Shown piece by piece: positions 25,901-37,000 of a DNA stretch of 64,000 nucleotides. Within the stretch, counting starts at the first letter, position 1, and each line of letters begins with the position of its first letter. The notes beneath the pieces were generated by a model. The model was not told the DNA's origin. It worked only from the letters and a program-made list of their open reading frames with translations, and ran no database searches. The stretch lies in contig JAUIZM010000150.1 in the NCBI GenBank assembly GCA_030848705.1, forward strand, positions 62,001-126,000, read 5' to 3'. The translations under genes were made by a program, and so were the position numbers. Source of the DNA: Heracleum sosnowskyi (Eukaryota; Streptophyta; Magnoliopsida; Apiales; Apiaceae).

Positions 25901-26797
25901 AAAAAGTGGGTTTTTCCCCATTTTCGGGGGTCGAAAAAAACCCATTTCCGGAAATGAAATTTCGCATTTTTTGGTCCGTACGTCCATTTTCTACCTCTAT
26001 TTTAGCACGTGACAAAAAAAATCGGAAGAAAAATGTCGGGAACCTCATTTTTTGAGCGCGTGAAAATGCCAGTGAAACCATTTTTGGGCCAAAAAGTGGG
26101 TTTTTGCCCATTTTCGGGGGTCGAAAAAACCCATTTCCGGAAATGAAATTTCACTTTTTTTGGTCCGTACGTCCATTTTGTACCTCTATTTTAGCACGTG
26201 ACAAAAAAAATCGGAAGAAAAATGTCGGGAACCTCGTTTTTTGAGCGCGTGAAAATGCCAGTGAAACCAGTTTTGGGCCAAAAAGTGGGTTTTTTCCCAT
26301 TTTCGGGGGTCGAAAAAACCCATTTCCGGAAATGAAATTTCGTATTTTTTGGTCCGTACGTCCATTTTTTACCTCTATTTTAGCACGTGAGAAAAAAATC
26401 AGAAGAAAAATGTCGGGAACCTCGTTTGTTGAGCGTGTGAAAATGCCAGTGAAACCAGTTTTTGGCTAAAAAGTGGGTTTTTTCCCATTTTCGGGGGTCG
26501 AAAAAACCCATTTCCGGAAATGAAATTTCGCGTTTTTTGGTCCGTACGTCCATTTTTTACCTCTATTTTAGCACGTGTCAAAAAAAATGGGAAGAAAAAT
26601 GTCGGGAACCTCGTTTTTTGAGCGCGTGAAAATGCCAGTGAAACCAGTTTTGATCCAAAAAGTGGGTTTTTTCCCATTTTCGGGGGTCGAAAAAACCCAT
26701 TTCCGGAAATGAAATTTCGTATTTTTTGGTCCGTACGTCCATTTTTTACCTCTATTTTAGCACGTGACAAAAAAATCGGAAGAAAAATGTCGGGAAC
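20000..26797. repeat. Satellite with shortened and rearranged higher-order units
   Basis: After the regular 7-mer run the same monomer types continue in units that have lost members. The GAGCTGGTG monomer recurs at about 20010, 20960, 21900, 23600, 24545 and 25490, mostly 940-945 bp apart, which corresponds to five monomers, with one longer interval. This fits deletion of two monomers from the 7-mer by unequal exchange. The block is cut by a solo LTR at 26798. Confidence 0.7.
26793..26797. repeat. Target-site duplication GGAAC, left copy
   Basis: GGAAC directly precedes the solo LTR and is repeated right after it at 28245-28249. Removing the LTR and one copy restores an ordinary monomer reading GTCGGGAACCTCG. 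Confidence 0.97.
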
Positions 26798-27007
26798 TGA
26801 TAAGTGGGTATTTTATTCACTTAGAACGTTTCCGTTTGGCTTAAAACGTATGTTTGTACTCGAGTTGTGGTATTTTTGATCTCTTTTAAGGGTATTGTGC
26901 AGGTATATTGATCACAGGTGTGCTAGGAATGAAGCGGAGCAATCGGAGCGCGAAACGGAGTTATAATGAAGAAAAGGAGAAAAATCAGTTTCTTGGACAA
27001 AGATCCT

Positions 27008-27126
27008 GGCGCGGCAGCGCCGTGATAACACTTGAGAGTGGCGCGGCAGCGCCGCAGAGAAAAGGCTGAACAGTGAAGTTGGCGCGGCAGCGCCGTTAGC
27101 CTATACAAAGTTGGCGCGGCAGCGCC
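27008..27126. repeat. Four GC-rich hairpin motifs in the solo LTR
   Basis: The 14-mer GGCGCGGCAGCGCC occurs exactly four times, at 27008-27021, 27040-27053, 27081-27094 and 27113-27126. Each copy can fold into a 5-bp GGCGC/GCGCC stem with a GGCA loop. The spacings are 32, 41 and 32 bp, so the four form two equal pairs. They lie just upstream of the LTR's TATA box, in the expected U3 enhancer region, and stand out as GC-rich islands in AT-rich sequence. The function is unknown. Confidence 0.9.
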
Positions 27127-27226
27127 GAGATATCTGGAGGGAATTTCCTGTTTTGACCTAATTTCCGATTTTTTGAGGAAAAGTAAAATAATTTCAATTC
27201 TATTCGACTTGTTGCACCTGGAGGCC

Positions 27227-27234
27227 TATAAAAA
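27227..27234 (+). promoter_or_regulatory. TATA box of the solo LTR
   Basis: TATAAAAA follows GAGGCC and is followed by an AG-rich leader, the usual layout of a plant LTR core promoter. Transcription would be expected to start about 25-35 bp downstream, near 27255-27265. Activity cannot be judged from sequence. Confidence 0.6.
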
Positions 27235-28244
27235 GAAGAAAAAAACCCTAGAGAAGAGAAGAGAAGAGGAGAGACACATATCATATATCTACGGAGTTTA
27301 AGCACGAAGAAGCAAGGAAGAAGATCAATTCAATTTTATTCTTGTAATCTTTCTAGTTTGTGGATGCTTGGATTTGGTGTACTCTTAAAAACCCTTGATA
27401 TTTATAATAGTTATAATTTGTTTTCTTCTATCATGTTTTCATTAGAACCCATGGTGACGATTAGTTTGATTATGAACTAATTCGTTATCATGGGGTTTTA
27501 GCGGATTTATTCATGAAGTCTATTAGTTGAATTTTCTCGATGCCTATAGTGTGATTGATGCGATATCCTATCATGGTTGTTTTAATTCGTTATAGGAGAG
27601 TAGCTAACTCCTGTAATTGTGTGTTAATTCTTATTGAAGCGAAAGTGGATCTAAGAGTTTAGAACTTGCCATGCTAGCATAGGTTTATGCGTGAGAATAT
27701 CATTCGTAATTAGTGTCGTAACTCTAACCGTTTTATGACGACTATGTGATCAATTGAATGCTTGTACTTCAACCATTATGTTTTCAATCTTTATAGACAT
27801 ATAAGGACTAAGCATAATTGGGAGACTAAGTGATTTCTATCTTAATTGTGGATATTATTTAGGATGGTATTGGTACAACGAAAGTTGGCTTATATCAGTT
27901 TTGTGTGTTCGATCAGGTATTAATAAATCACATGAAAAGGCTAGAGAATTGGAAACTATAGATGGATTGTTTAATGAAGTTAGGATCCCATGTTTTCTCT
28001 GCATAAGTAATTCGATTCCAAATCTTGTTAGTTAATTAATTCTTAGTTTATTAAATTGCTTCATAGTTAATCTTAGTTATTCAAAACCCTATTTTGTTAA
28101 TTGTCTTAGCAGTGAATAAAAAACCATACATTGTTGCATAGGTACAAAACTATAATAACCAAGCAGTCTCTGTGGGAACGAACTCTACTTATCTTTATAT
28201 TACTTGTGACCACGTGCACTTGCGTGTTGAGTTTGGTCGTAACA

Positions 28245-28249
28245 GGAAC
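28245..28249. repeat. Target-site duplication GGAAC, right copy
   Basis: This copy directly follows the CA end of the solo LTR and is identical to 26793-26797. Normal satellite sequence (CTCGTTTTTTGAGCGCG) resumes immediately after it. Confidence 0.97.
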
Positions 28250-29344
28250 CTCGTTTTTTGAGCGCGTGAAAATGCTAGTGAAACCAGTTTTGGGCCAAAA
28301 AGTGGGTTTTTTCCCATTTTCGGGGTTCGAAAAAACCCATTTCCGGAAATGAAATTTCGCGTTTTTTGGTCCGTACGTCAATTTTGTACCTCTATTTTAG
28401 CACGTGACAAAAAAAATCGGAATAAAAATGTCGGGAACCTCGTTTTTTGAGCTGGTGAAAATGCCTGTGAAACCAGTTTTTGGCCAAAAAGTGGGTTTTT
28501 TCCCATTTTCGGGGGTCGAAAAAACCCATTTCCGGAAATGAAATTTCGCGTTTTTTGGTCCGTACGTCCATTTTTTACCTCTATTTTGGCACGTGACAAA
28601 AACAATCGGAAGAAAAATGTCGGGAACCTCGTTTTTTGAGCGCGTGAAAATGCCAGTGAAACCAGTTTTGGGCCAAAAATTGGGTTTTTTCCCATTTTCG
28701 GGGGTCGAAATAATCCATTTCCGGAAATGAAATTTCACGTTTTTTTGGTCCGTACGTCCATTTTGTACCTCTATTTTAGCACGTGACAAAAAAAATCGGA
28801 AGAAAAATGTCGGGAACCTCGTTTTTTGAGCGCGTGAAAATGCCAGTGAAACCAGTTTTGGGCCAAAAATTGGGTTTTTTCCCATTTTCGGGGGTCGAAA
28901 TAATCCATTTCCGGAAATGCAATTTCGCGTTTTTTGGTCCGTACGTCCATTTTGTACCTCTATTATAGCACGTGACAAAAAAAATCGGAAGAAAAATGTC
29001 GGGAACCACGTTTTTTGAGCGCGTGAAAATGCCAGTGAAACCAGTTTTGGGCCAAAAAGTGGGTTTTTTCCCATTTTCGGGGGTCGAAAAAACCCATTTC
29101 CGGAAATGAAATTTCGTATGTTTTGGTCCGTACGTCCATTTTTTACCTCTATTTTAGCATGTGACAAAAAAATCGGAAGAAAAATGTCGGGAACCTCGTT
29201 TTTTGAGCGCGTGAAAATGCTAGTGAAACCAGTTTTGGGCCAAAAAGTGGGTTTTTCCCATTTTTGGGGTTCGAAAAAACCCATTTCCGGAAATGAAATT
29301 TCGCGTTTTTTGGTCCGTACGTCAATTTTGTACCTCTATTTTAG

Positions 29345-31230
29345 CACGTGACAAAAAAAATCGGAAGAAAAACGTCGGGAACCTCGTTTTTTGAGCGGGT
29401 GAAAATGCCAGTGAAACCAGTTTTTGGCAAAAAAGTGGGTTTTTTCCCATTTTCGGGGGTCGAAAAAACCCATTTCCGGAAATGAAATTTGGCGTTTTTT
29501 GGTCCGTACGTCCATTTTGTACCTCTATTTTAGCACGTGACAAAAAAAATCGGAAGAAAAATGTCGGGAACCTCGTTTTTTGAGCGGGTGAAAAATGCCC
29601 GTGAAACCAGTTTTTGACCAAAAAGTGGGTTTTTTCCCATTTTCGGGGGTCGAAAAAACCAATTTCCGGAAATGAAATTTCGCGTTTTTTGGTCCGTACG
29701 TCCATTTTGTACCTCTATTTTAGCACGTGACAAAAAAAATCGGAAGAAAAATGTCGGGAACCTCATTTTTTGAGCGGGTGAAAATGCCAGTGAAACCAGT
29801 TTTTGGCCAAAAAGTGGGTTTTTTCCCATTTTCGGGGGTCGAAAAAAACCCATTTCCGGAAATGAAATTTCGCGTTTTTTGGTCCGTACGTCCATTTTGT
29901 ACCTCTATTTTAGCACGTGACAAAAAAAAATCGGAAGAAAAATGTCGGGAACCTCGTTTTTTGAGCGCGTGAAAATGCCAGTGAAACCAGTTTTGGGCCA
30001 AAAAGTGGGTTTTTTTCCCATTTTCGGGGGTCGAAAAAACCCATTTCCGGAAATGAAATTTCGCGTTTTTTGGTCCGTACGTCCATTTTGTACCTCTATT
30101 TTAGCACGTGACAAAAAAAATCGGAAGAAAAATGTCGGGAACCTCATTTTTTGAGCGGGTGAAACCAGTTTTTGGCCAAAAAGTGGGTTTTTTTCCCATT
30201 TTCGGGGGTCGAAAAAACCCATTTCCGGAAATGAAATTTCGCGTTTTTTGGTCCGTACGTCCATTTTGTACCTCTATTTTAGCACGTGACAAAAAAAATC
30301 GGAAGAAAAATGTCGGGAACCTCGTTTTTTGAGCGCGTGAAAATGCCAGTGAAACCATTTTTGGGCCAAAAAGTGGGTTTTTGCCCATTTTCGGGGGTCG
30401 AAAAAACCCATTTCCGGAAATGAAATTTCACTTTTTTTGGTCCGTACGTCCATTTTGTACCTCTATTTTAGCACGTGACAAAAAAAAATCGGAAGAAAAA
30501 CGTCGGGAACCTCGTTTTTTGAGCGGGTTAAAATGCCAGTGAAACCAGTTTTTGGCAAAAAAGTGGGTTTTTTCCCATTTTCGGGGGTCGAAAAAACCCA
30601 TTTCCGGAAATGAAATTTGGCGTTTTTTGGTCCGTACGTCCATTTTGTACCTCTATTTTAGCACGTGACAAAAAAAATCGGAAGAAAAATGTCGGGAACC
30701 TCGTTTTTTGAGCGGGTGAAAATGCCCGTGAAACCAGTTTTTGACCAAAAAGTGGGTTTTTTCCCATTTTGGGGGGTCGAAAAAACCCATTTCCGGAAAT
30801 GAAATTTCGCGTTTTTTGGTCCGTACGTCCATTTTGTACCTCTATTTTAGCACGTGACAAAAAAAATCGGAAGAAAAATGTCGGGAACCTCATTTTTTGA
30901 GCGGGTGAAAATGCCAGTGAAACCAGTTTTTGGCCAAAAAGTGGGTTTTTTCCCATTTTCGGGGGTCGAAAAAACCCATTTCCGGAAATGAAATTTCGCG
31001 TTTTTTGGTCCGTACGTCCATTTTGTACCTCTATTTTAGCACGTGACAAAAAAAATCGGAAGAAAAATGTCGGGAACCTCATTTTTTGAGCGGGTGAAAA
31101 TGCCAGTGAAACCAGTTTTTGGCCAAAAAGTGGGTTTTTTCCCATTTTCGGGGGTCGAAAAAACCCATTTCCGGAAATGAAATTTCGCGTTTTTTGGTCC
31201 GTACGTCCATTTTGTACCTCTATTTTAGCA
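29345..31230. repeat. Satellite 6-monomer units marked by AACGTCGGG
   Basis: Monomers with the private change AACGTCGGG recur about 1.13 kb apart (near 29370 and 30498). They are followed by GAGCGGGTG-type monomers with TTTTTGGC(A/C)AAAAAG. The same series is found at about 36,330-38,020 (markers near 36354 and 37488), an offset of about 6.98 kb. The two stretches are copies of one block. Confidence 0.65.
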
Positions 31231-31231
31231 C

Positions 31232-34060
31232 GTGACAAAAAAAATCGGAAGAAAAATGTCGGGAACCTCGTTTTTTGAGCGCGTGAAAATGCCAGTGAAA
31301 CCAGTTTTGGGCCAAAAAGTGGGTTTTTTCCCATTTTCGGGGGTCGAAATACCCATTTCCGGAAATGAAATTTCGCGTTTTTTGGTCCGTACGTCCATTT
31401 TTTACCTCTATTTTGGCATGTGACAAAAAAAATCGGAATAAAAATGTCGGGAACCTCATTTTTTGAGCACGTGAAAATGCCAGTGAAACCAGTTTTGGGC
31501 CAAAAAGTGGGTTTTTTACCATTTTCGGGGGTCGAAAAAATCCATTTCCGGAAATGAAATTTCGCGTTTTTTGGTCCGTACGTCCATTTTGTACCTCTAT
31601 TATAGCACGTGACAAAAAAAATCGGAAGAAAAATGTCGGGAACCTCGTTTTTTGAGCGCGTGAAAATGCTAGTGAAACTAGTTTTGGGCCAAAAAGTGGG
31701 TTTTTCCCCCATTTTCGGGGGTCGAAAAAACCCATTTCCGGAAATGAAATTTCGCATTTTTTGGTCCGTACGTCCATTTTCTACCTCTATTTTAGCACGT
31801 GACAAAAAAAATCGGAAGAAAAATGTCGGGAACCTCATTTTTTGAGCGCGTGAAAATGCCAGTCAAACCATTTTTGGGCCAAAAAGTGGGTTTTTGCCCA
31901 TTTTCGGGGGTCGAAAAAACCCATTTCCGGAAATGAAATTTCACTTTTTTTGGTCCGTACGTCCATTTTGTACCTCTATTTTAGCACGTGACAAAAAAAA
32001 TCGGAAGAAAAATGTCGGGAACCTCGTTTTTTGAGCGCGTGAAAATGCCAGTGAAACCAGTTTTGGGCCAAAAAGTGGGTTTTTTCCCATTTTCGGGGGT
32101 CGAAAAAACCCATTTCCGGAAATGAAATTTCGCGTTTTTTGGTCCGTACGTCCATTTTTTACCTCTTTTTTAGCACGTGAGAAAAAAATCAGAAGAAAAA
32201 TGTCGGGAACCTCGTTTTTTGAGCGCGTGAAAATGCCAGTGAAACCAGTTTTGGGCCAAAAAGTGGGTTTTTTCCCATTTTTGGGGGTCGAAATACCCAT
32301 TTCCGGAAATGAAATTTCGCGTTTTTTGGTCCGTACGTCCATTTTTTACCTCTATTTTGGCACGTGACAAAAAAAAATCGGAATAAAAATGTCGGGAACC
32401 TCATTTTTGAGCGCGTGAAAATGCCAGTGAAACCAGTTTTGGGCCAAAAAGTGGGTTTTTTACCATTTTCGGGGGTCGAAAAAATCCATTTCCGGAAATG
32501 AAATTTCGCGTTTTTTGGTCCGTACGTCCATTTTGTACCTCTATTATAGCACGTGACAAAAAAAAATCGGAAGAAAAATGTCGGGAACCTCGTTTTTTGA
32601 GCGCGTGAAAATGCTAGTGAAACTAGTTTTGGCCAAAAAGTGGGTTTTTCCCCATTTTCGGGGGTCGAAAAAAACCCATTTCCGGAAATGAAATTTCGCA
32701 TTTTTTGGTCCGTACGTCCATTTTCTACCTCTATTTTAGCACGTGACAAAAAAAATCGGAAGAAAAATGTCGGGAACCTCATTTTTTGAGCGCGTGAAAA
32801 TGCCAGTCAAACCATTTTTGGGCCAAAAAGTGGGTTTTTGCCCATTTTCGGGGGTCGAAAAAACCCATTTCCGGAAATGAAATTTCACTTTTTTTGGTCC
32901 GTACGTCCATTTTGTACCTCTATTTTAGCACGTGACAAAAAAAATCGGAAGAAAAATGTCGGGAACCTCGTTTTTTGAGCGCGTGAAAATGCCAGTGAAA
33001 CCAGTTTTGGGCCAAAAAGTGGGTTTTTTCCCATTTTCGGGGGTCGAAAAAACCCATTTCCGGAAATGAAATTTCGCGTTTTTTGGTCCGTACGTCCATT
33101 TTTTACCTCTATTTTAGCACGTGAGAAAAAAATCAGAAGAAAAATGTCGGGAACCTCGTTTTTTGAGCGCGTGAAAATGCCAGTGAAACCAGTTTTGGGC
33201 CAAAAAGTGGGTTTTTTCCCATTTTCGGGGGTCGAAATACCCATTTCCGGAAATGAAATTTCGCGTTTTTTGGTCCGTACGTCCATTTTTTACCTCTATT
33301 TTGGCACGTGACAAAAAAAATCGGAATAAAAATGTCGGGAACCTCATTTTTTGAGCGCGTGAAAATGCCAGTGAAACCAGTTTTGGGCCAAAAAGTGGGT
33401 TTTTTACCATTTTCGGGGGTCGAAAAAATCCATTTCCGGAAATGAAATTTCGCGTTTTTTGGTCCGTACGTCCATTTTGTACCTCTATTATAGCACGTGA
33501 CAAAAAAAAAATCGGAAGAAAAATGTCGGGAACCTCGTTTTTTGAGCGCGTGAAAATGCTAGTGAAACTAGTTTTGGGCCAAAAAGTGGGTTTTTCCCCA
33601 TTTTCGGGGGTCGAAAAAACCCATTTCCGGAAATGAAATTTCGCATTTTTTGGTCCGTACGTCCATTTTCTACCTCTATTTTAGCACGTGACAAAAAAAA
33701 TCGGAAGAAAAATGTCGGGAACCTCATTTTTTGAGCTCGTGAAAATGCCAGTCAAACCATTTTTGGGCCAAAAAGTGGGTTTTTGCCCATTTTCGGGGGT
33801 CGAAAAAACCCATTTCCGGAAATGAAATTTCACTTTTTTTGGTCCGTACGTCCATTTTGTACCTCTATTTTAGCACGTGACAAAAAAAATCGGAAGAAAA
33901 ATGTCGGGAACCTCGTTTTTTGAGCGCGTGAAAATGCCAGTGAAACCAGTTTTGGGCCAAAAAGTGGGTTTTTTCCCATTTTCGGGGGTCGAAAAAACCC
34001 ATTTCCGGAAATGAAATTTCGCGTTTTTTGGTCCGTACGTCCATTTTTTACCTCTATTTT
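31232..34060. repeat. Second block of the 5-monomer (944-bp) repeat
   Basis: The 5-mer of 1-2170 reappears with a period of 944 bp (matching landmarks 32122 and 33066) and an offset of about 32,030 from the window start. It includes the same rare variants, such as the CTTTTTTAGCACGTGAG monomer at about 32165 that matches 127-150. A partial further copy lies at about 38,020-38,760. Confidence 0.8.
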
Positions 34061-37000
34061 AGCACGTGAGAAAAAAATCAGAAGAAAAATGTCGGGAACC
34101 TCGTTTTTGAGCGCGTGAAAATGCCAGTGAAACCAGTTTTTGGCCAAAAAGTGGGTTTTTTCCCATTTTCGGGGGTCGAAAAAACCCATTTCCGGAAATG
34201 AAATTTCGCGTTTTTTGGTCCGTACGTCCATTTTGTACCTCTATTTTAGCACGTGACAAAAAAAATCGGAAGAAAAATGTCGGGAACCTCGTTTTTTGAG
34301 CGCGTGAAAATGCCAGTGAAACCAGTTTTGGGCCAAAAATTGGGTTTTTTCCCATTTTCGGGGGGTCGAAATAATCCATTTCCGGAAATGCAATTTCGCG
34401 TTTTTTGGTCCGTACGTCCATTTTGTACCTCTATTATAGCACGTGACAAAAAAAATCGGAAGAAAAATGTCGGGAACCTCGTTTTTTGAGCGCGTGAAAA
34501 TGCCAGTGAAACCAGTTTTGGGCCAAAAATTGGGTTTTTTCCCATTTTCGGGGGTCGAAATAATCCATTTCCGGAAATGCAATTTCGCGTTTTTTGGTCC
34601 GTACGTCCATTTTGTACCTCTATTATAGCACGTGACAAAAAAAATCGGAAGAAAAATGTCGGGAACCACGTTTTTTGAGCGCGTGAAAATGCCAGTGAAA
34701 CCAGTTTTGGGCCAAAAAGTGGGTTTTTTCCCATTTTCGGGGGTCGAAAAAACCCATTTCCGGAAATGAAATTTCGTATGTTTTGGTCCGTACGTCCATT
34801 TTTTACCTCTATTTTAGCATGTGACAAAAAAATCGGAAGAAAAATGTCGGGAACCTCGTTTTTTGAGCGCGTGAAAATGCTAGTGAAACCAGTTTTGGGC
34901 CAAAAAGTGGGTTTTTTCCCATTTTTGGGGTTCGAAAAAACCCATTTCCGGAAATGAAATTTCGCGTTTTTTGGTCCGTACGTCAATTTTGTACCTCTAT
35001 TTTAGCACGTGACAAAAAAAATCGGAAGAAAAACGTCGGGAACCTCGTTTTTTGAGCGGGTGAAAATGCCAGTGAAACCAGTTTTTGGCAAAAAAGTGGG
35101 TTTTTTCCCATTTTCGGGGGTCGAAAAAACCCATTTCCGGAAATGAAATTTGGCGTTTTTTGGTCCGTACGTCCATTTTGTACCTCTATTTTAGCACGTG
35201 ACAAAAAAAATCGGAAGAAAAACGTCGGGAAGCTCGTTTTTTGAGCGGGTGAAAATGCCAGTGAAACCAGTTTTTGGCAAAAAAGTGGGTTTTTTCCCAT
35301 TTTCGGGGGTCGAAAAAACCCATTTCCGGAAATGCAATTTCGCGTTTTTTGGTCCGTACGTCCATTTTGTACCTCTATTATAGCACGTGACAAAAAAAAT
35401 CGGAAGAAAAATGTCGGGAACCACGTTTTTTGAGCGCGTGAAAATGCCAGTGAAACCAGTTTTGGGCCAAAAAGTGGGTTTTTTCCCATTTTCGGGGGTC
35501 GAAAAAACCCATTTCCGGAAATGAAATTTCGTATGTTTTGGTCCGTACGTCCATTTTTTACCTCTATTTTAGCACGTGAGAAAAAAATCAGAAGAAAAAT
35601 GTCGGGAACCTCGTTTTTTGAGCGCGTGAAAATGCCAGTGAAACCAGTTTTTGGCCAAAAAGTGGGTTTTTTCCCATTTTCGGGGGTCGAAAAAACCCAT
35701 TTCCGGAAATGAAATTTCGCGTTTTTTGGTCCGTACGTCCATTTTGTACCTCTATTTTAGCACGTGACAAAAAAAATCGGAAGAAAAATGTCGGGAACCT
35801 CGTTTTTTGAGCGCGTGAAAATGCCAGTGAAACCAGTTTTGGGCCAAAAATTGGGTTTTTTCCCATTTTCGGGGGTCGAAATAATCCATTTCCGGAAATG
35901 CAATTTCGCGTTTTTTGGTCCGTACGTCCATTTTGTACCTCTATTATAGCACGTGACAAAAAAAAATCGGAAGAAAAATGTCGGGAACCACGTTTTTTGA
36001 GCGCGTGAAAATGCCAGTGAAACCAGTTTTGGGCCAAAAAGTGGGTTTTTTCCCATTTTCGGGGGTCGAAAAAACCCATTTCCGGAAATGAAATTTCGTA
36101 TGTTTTGGTCCGTACGTCCATTTTTTACCTCTATTTTAGCATGTGACAAAAAAATCGGAAGAAAAATGTCGGGAACCTCGTTTTTTGAGCGCGTGAAAAT
36201 GCTAGTGAAACCAGTTTTGGGCCAAAAAGTGGGTTTTTTCCCATTTTTGGGGTTCGAAAAAACCCATTTCCGGAAATGAAATTTCGCGTTTTTTGGTCCG
36301 TACGTCAATTTTGTACCTCTATTTTAGCACGTGACAAAAAAAATCGGAAGAAAAACGTCGGGAACCTCGTTTTTTGAGCGGGTGAAAATGCCAGTGAAAC
36401 CAGTTTTTGGCAAAAAAGTGGGTTTTTTCCCATTTTCGGGGGTCGAAAAAACCCATTTCCGGAAATGAAATTTGGCGTTTTTTGGTCCGTACGTCCATTT
36501 TGTACCTCTATTTTAGCACGTGACAAAAAAAATCGGAAGAAAAATGTCGGGAACCTCGTTTTTTGAGCGGGTGAAAATGCCCGTGAAACCAGTTTTTGAC
36601 CAAAAAGTGGGTTTTTTCCCATTTTCGGGGGTCGAAAAAACCAATTTCCGGAAATGAAATTTCGCGTTTTTTGGTCCGTACGTCCATTTTGTACCTCTAT
36701 TTTAGCACGTGACAAAAAAAATCGGAAGAAAAATGTCGGGAACCTCATTTTTTGAGCGGGTGAAAATGCCAGTGAAACCAGTTTTTGGCCAAAAAGTGGG
36801 TTTTTTCCCATTTTCGGGGGTCGAAAAAACCCATTTCCGGAAATGAAATTTCGCGTTTTTTGGTCCGTACGTCCATTTTGTACCTCTATTTTAGCACGTG
36901 ACAAAAAAAATCGGAAGAAAAATGTCGGGAACCTCGTTTTTTGAGCGCGTGAAAATGCCAGTGAAACCAGTTTTGGGCCAAAAAGTGGGTTTTTTCCCAT

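Larger units (their letters stand above)
1..26797. repeat. 189-bp satellite DNA array, left block
   Basis: This is an uninterrupted head-to-tail tandem array of an AT-rich monomer of about 189 bp, roughly 142 copies; neighbouring GCACGTGAC motifs recur every 188-190 bp, for example at 2219 and 2408. The window opens inside a monomer, so the array extends to the left. Monomers fall into recurrent variant types distinguished by short changes, for example GCACGTGAG, GAGCTGGTG, TTTCACTTTTTTT and CGTCAATTTTG. These variant types repeat in order and so form higher-order repeats. I do not recognise the family. A nucleosome-scale unit, homogenised higher-order structure and dense dyads fit a centromeric or pericentromeric satellite; that is inference. 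Open frames inside the array are a by-product of the 63-codon unit and are not annotated as genes. Confidence 0.98.
26798..28244 (+). mobile_element. Solo LTR of a Ty3/gypsy retrotransposon, Athila/Tat-like
   Basis: A 1447-bp non-satellite segment starts with TGATAAGTGG and ends with GGTCGTAACA, giving the TG...CA ends of an LTR, and it is flanked by a perfect 5-bp duplication (GGAAC). There is no primer-binding site, polypurine tract, coding region or second LTR, so it is a solo LTR left by recombination between the two LTRs of a full element. A TATA box on the plus strand gives the orientation. The 3' end, with CTGTGGGAACGAACTC followed by ACGTGCACTTGCGTG, resembles the U5 ends of plant Athila/Tat/Ogre elements; that assignment comes from remembered family features and is moderate. 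No other copy of this LTR occurs in the window. Confidence 0.93.

Noticed and set aside
1..26797. Regular repeats as a CRISPR array
   Set aside because: The repeats are contiguous 189-bp satellites without unique spacers, in plant nuclear DNA.
26923..27305. Short minus-strand open frames in the solo LTR
   Set aside because: They cover the GC hairpins and promoter of an LTR, have no domain and are antisense to the element.
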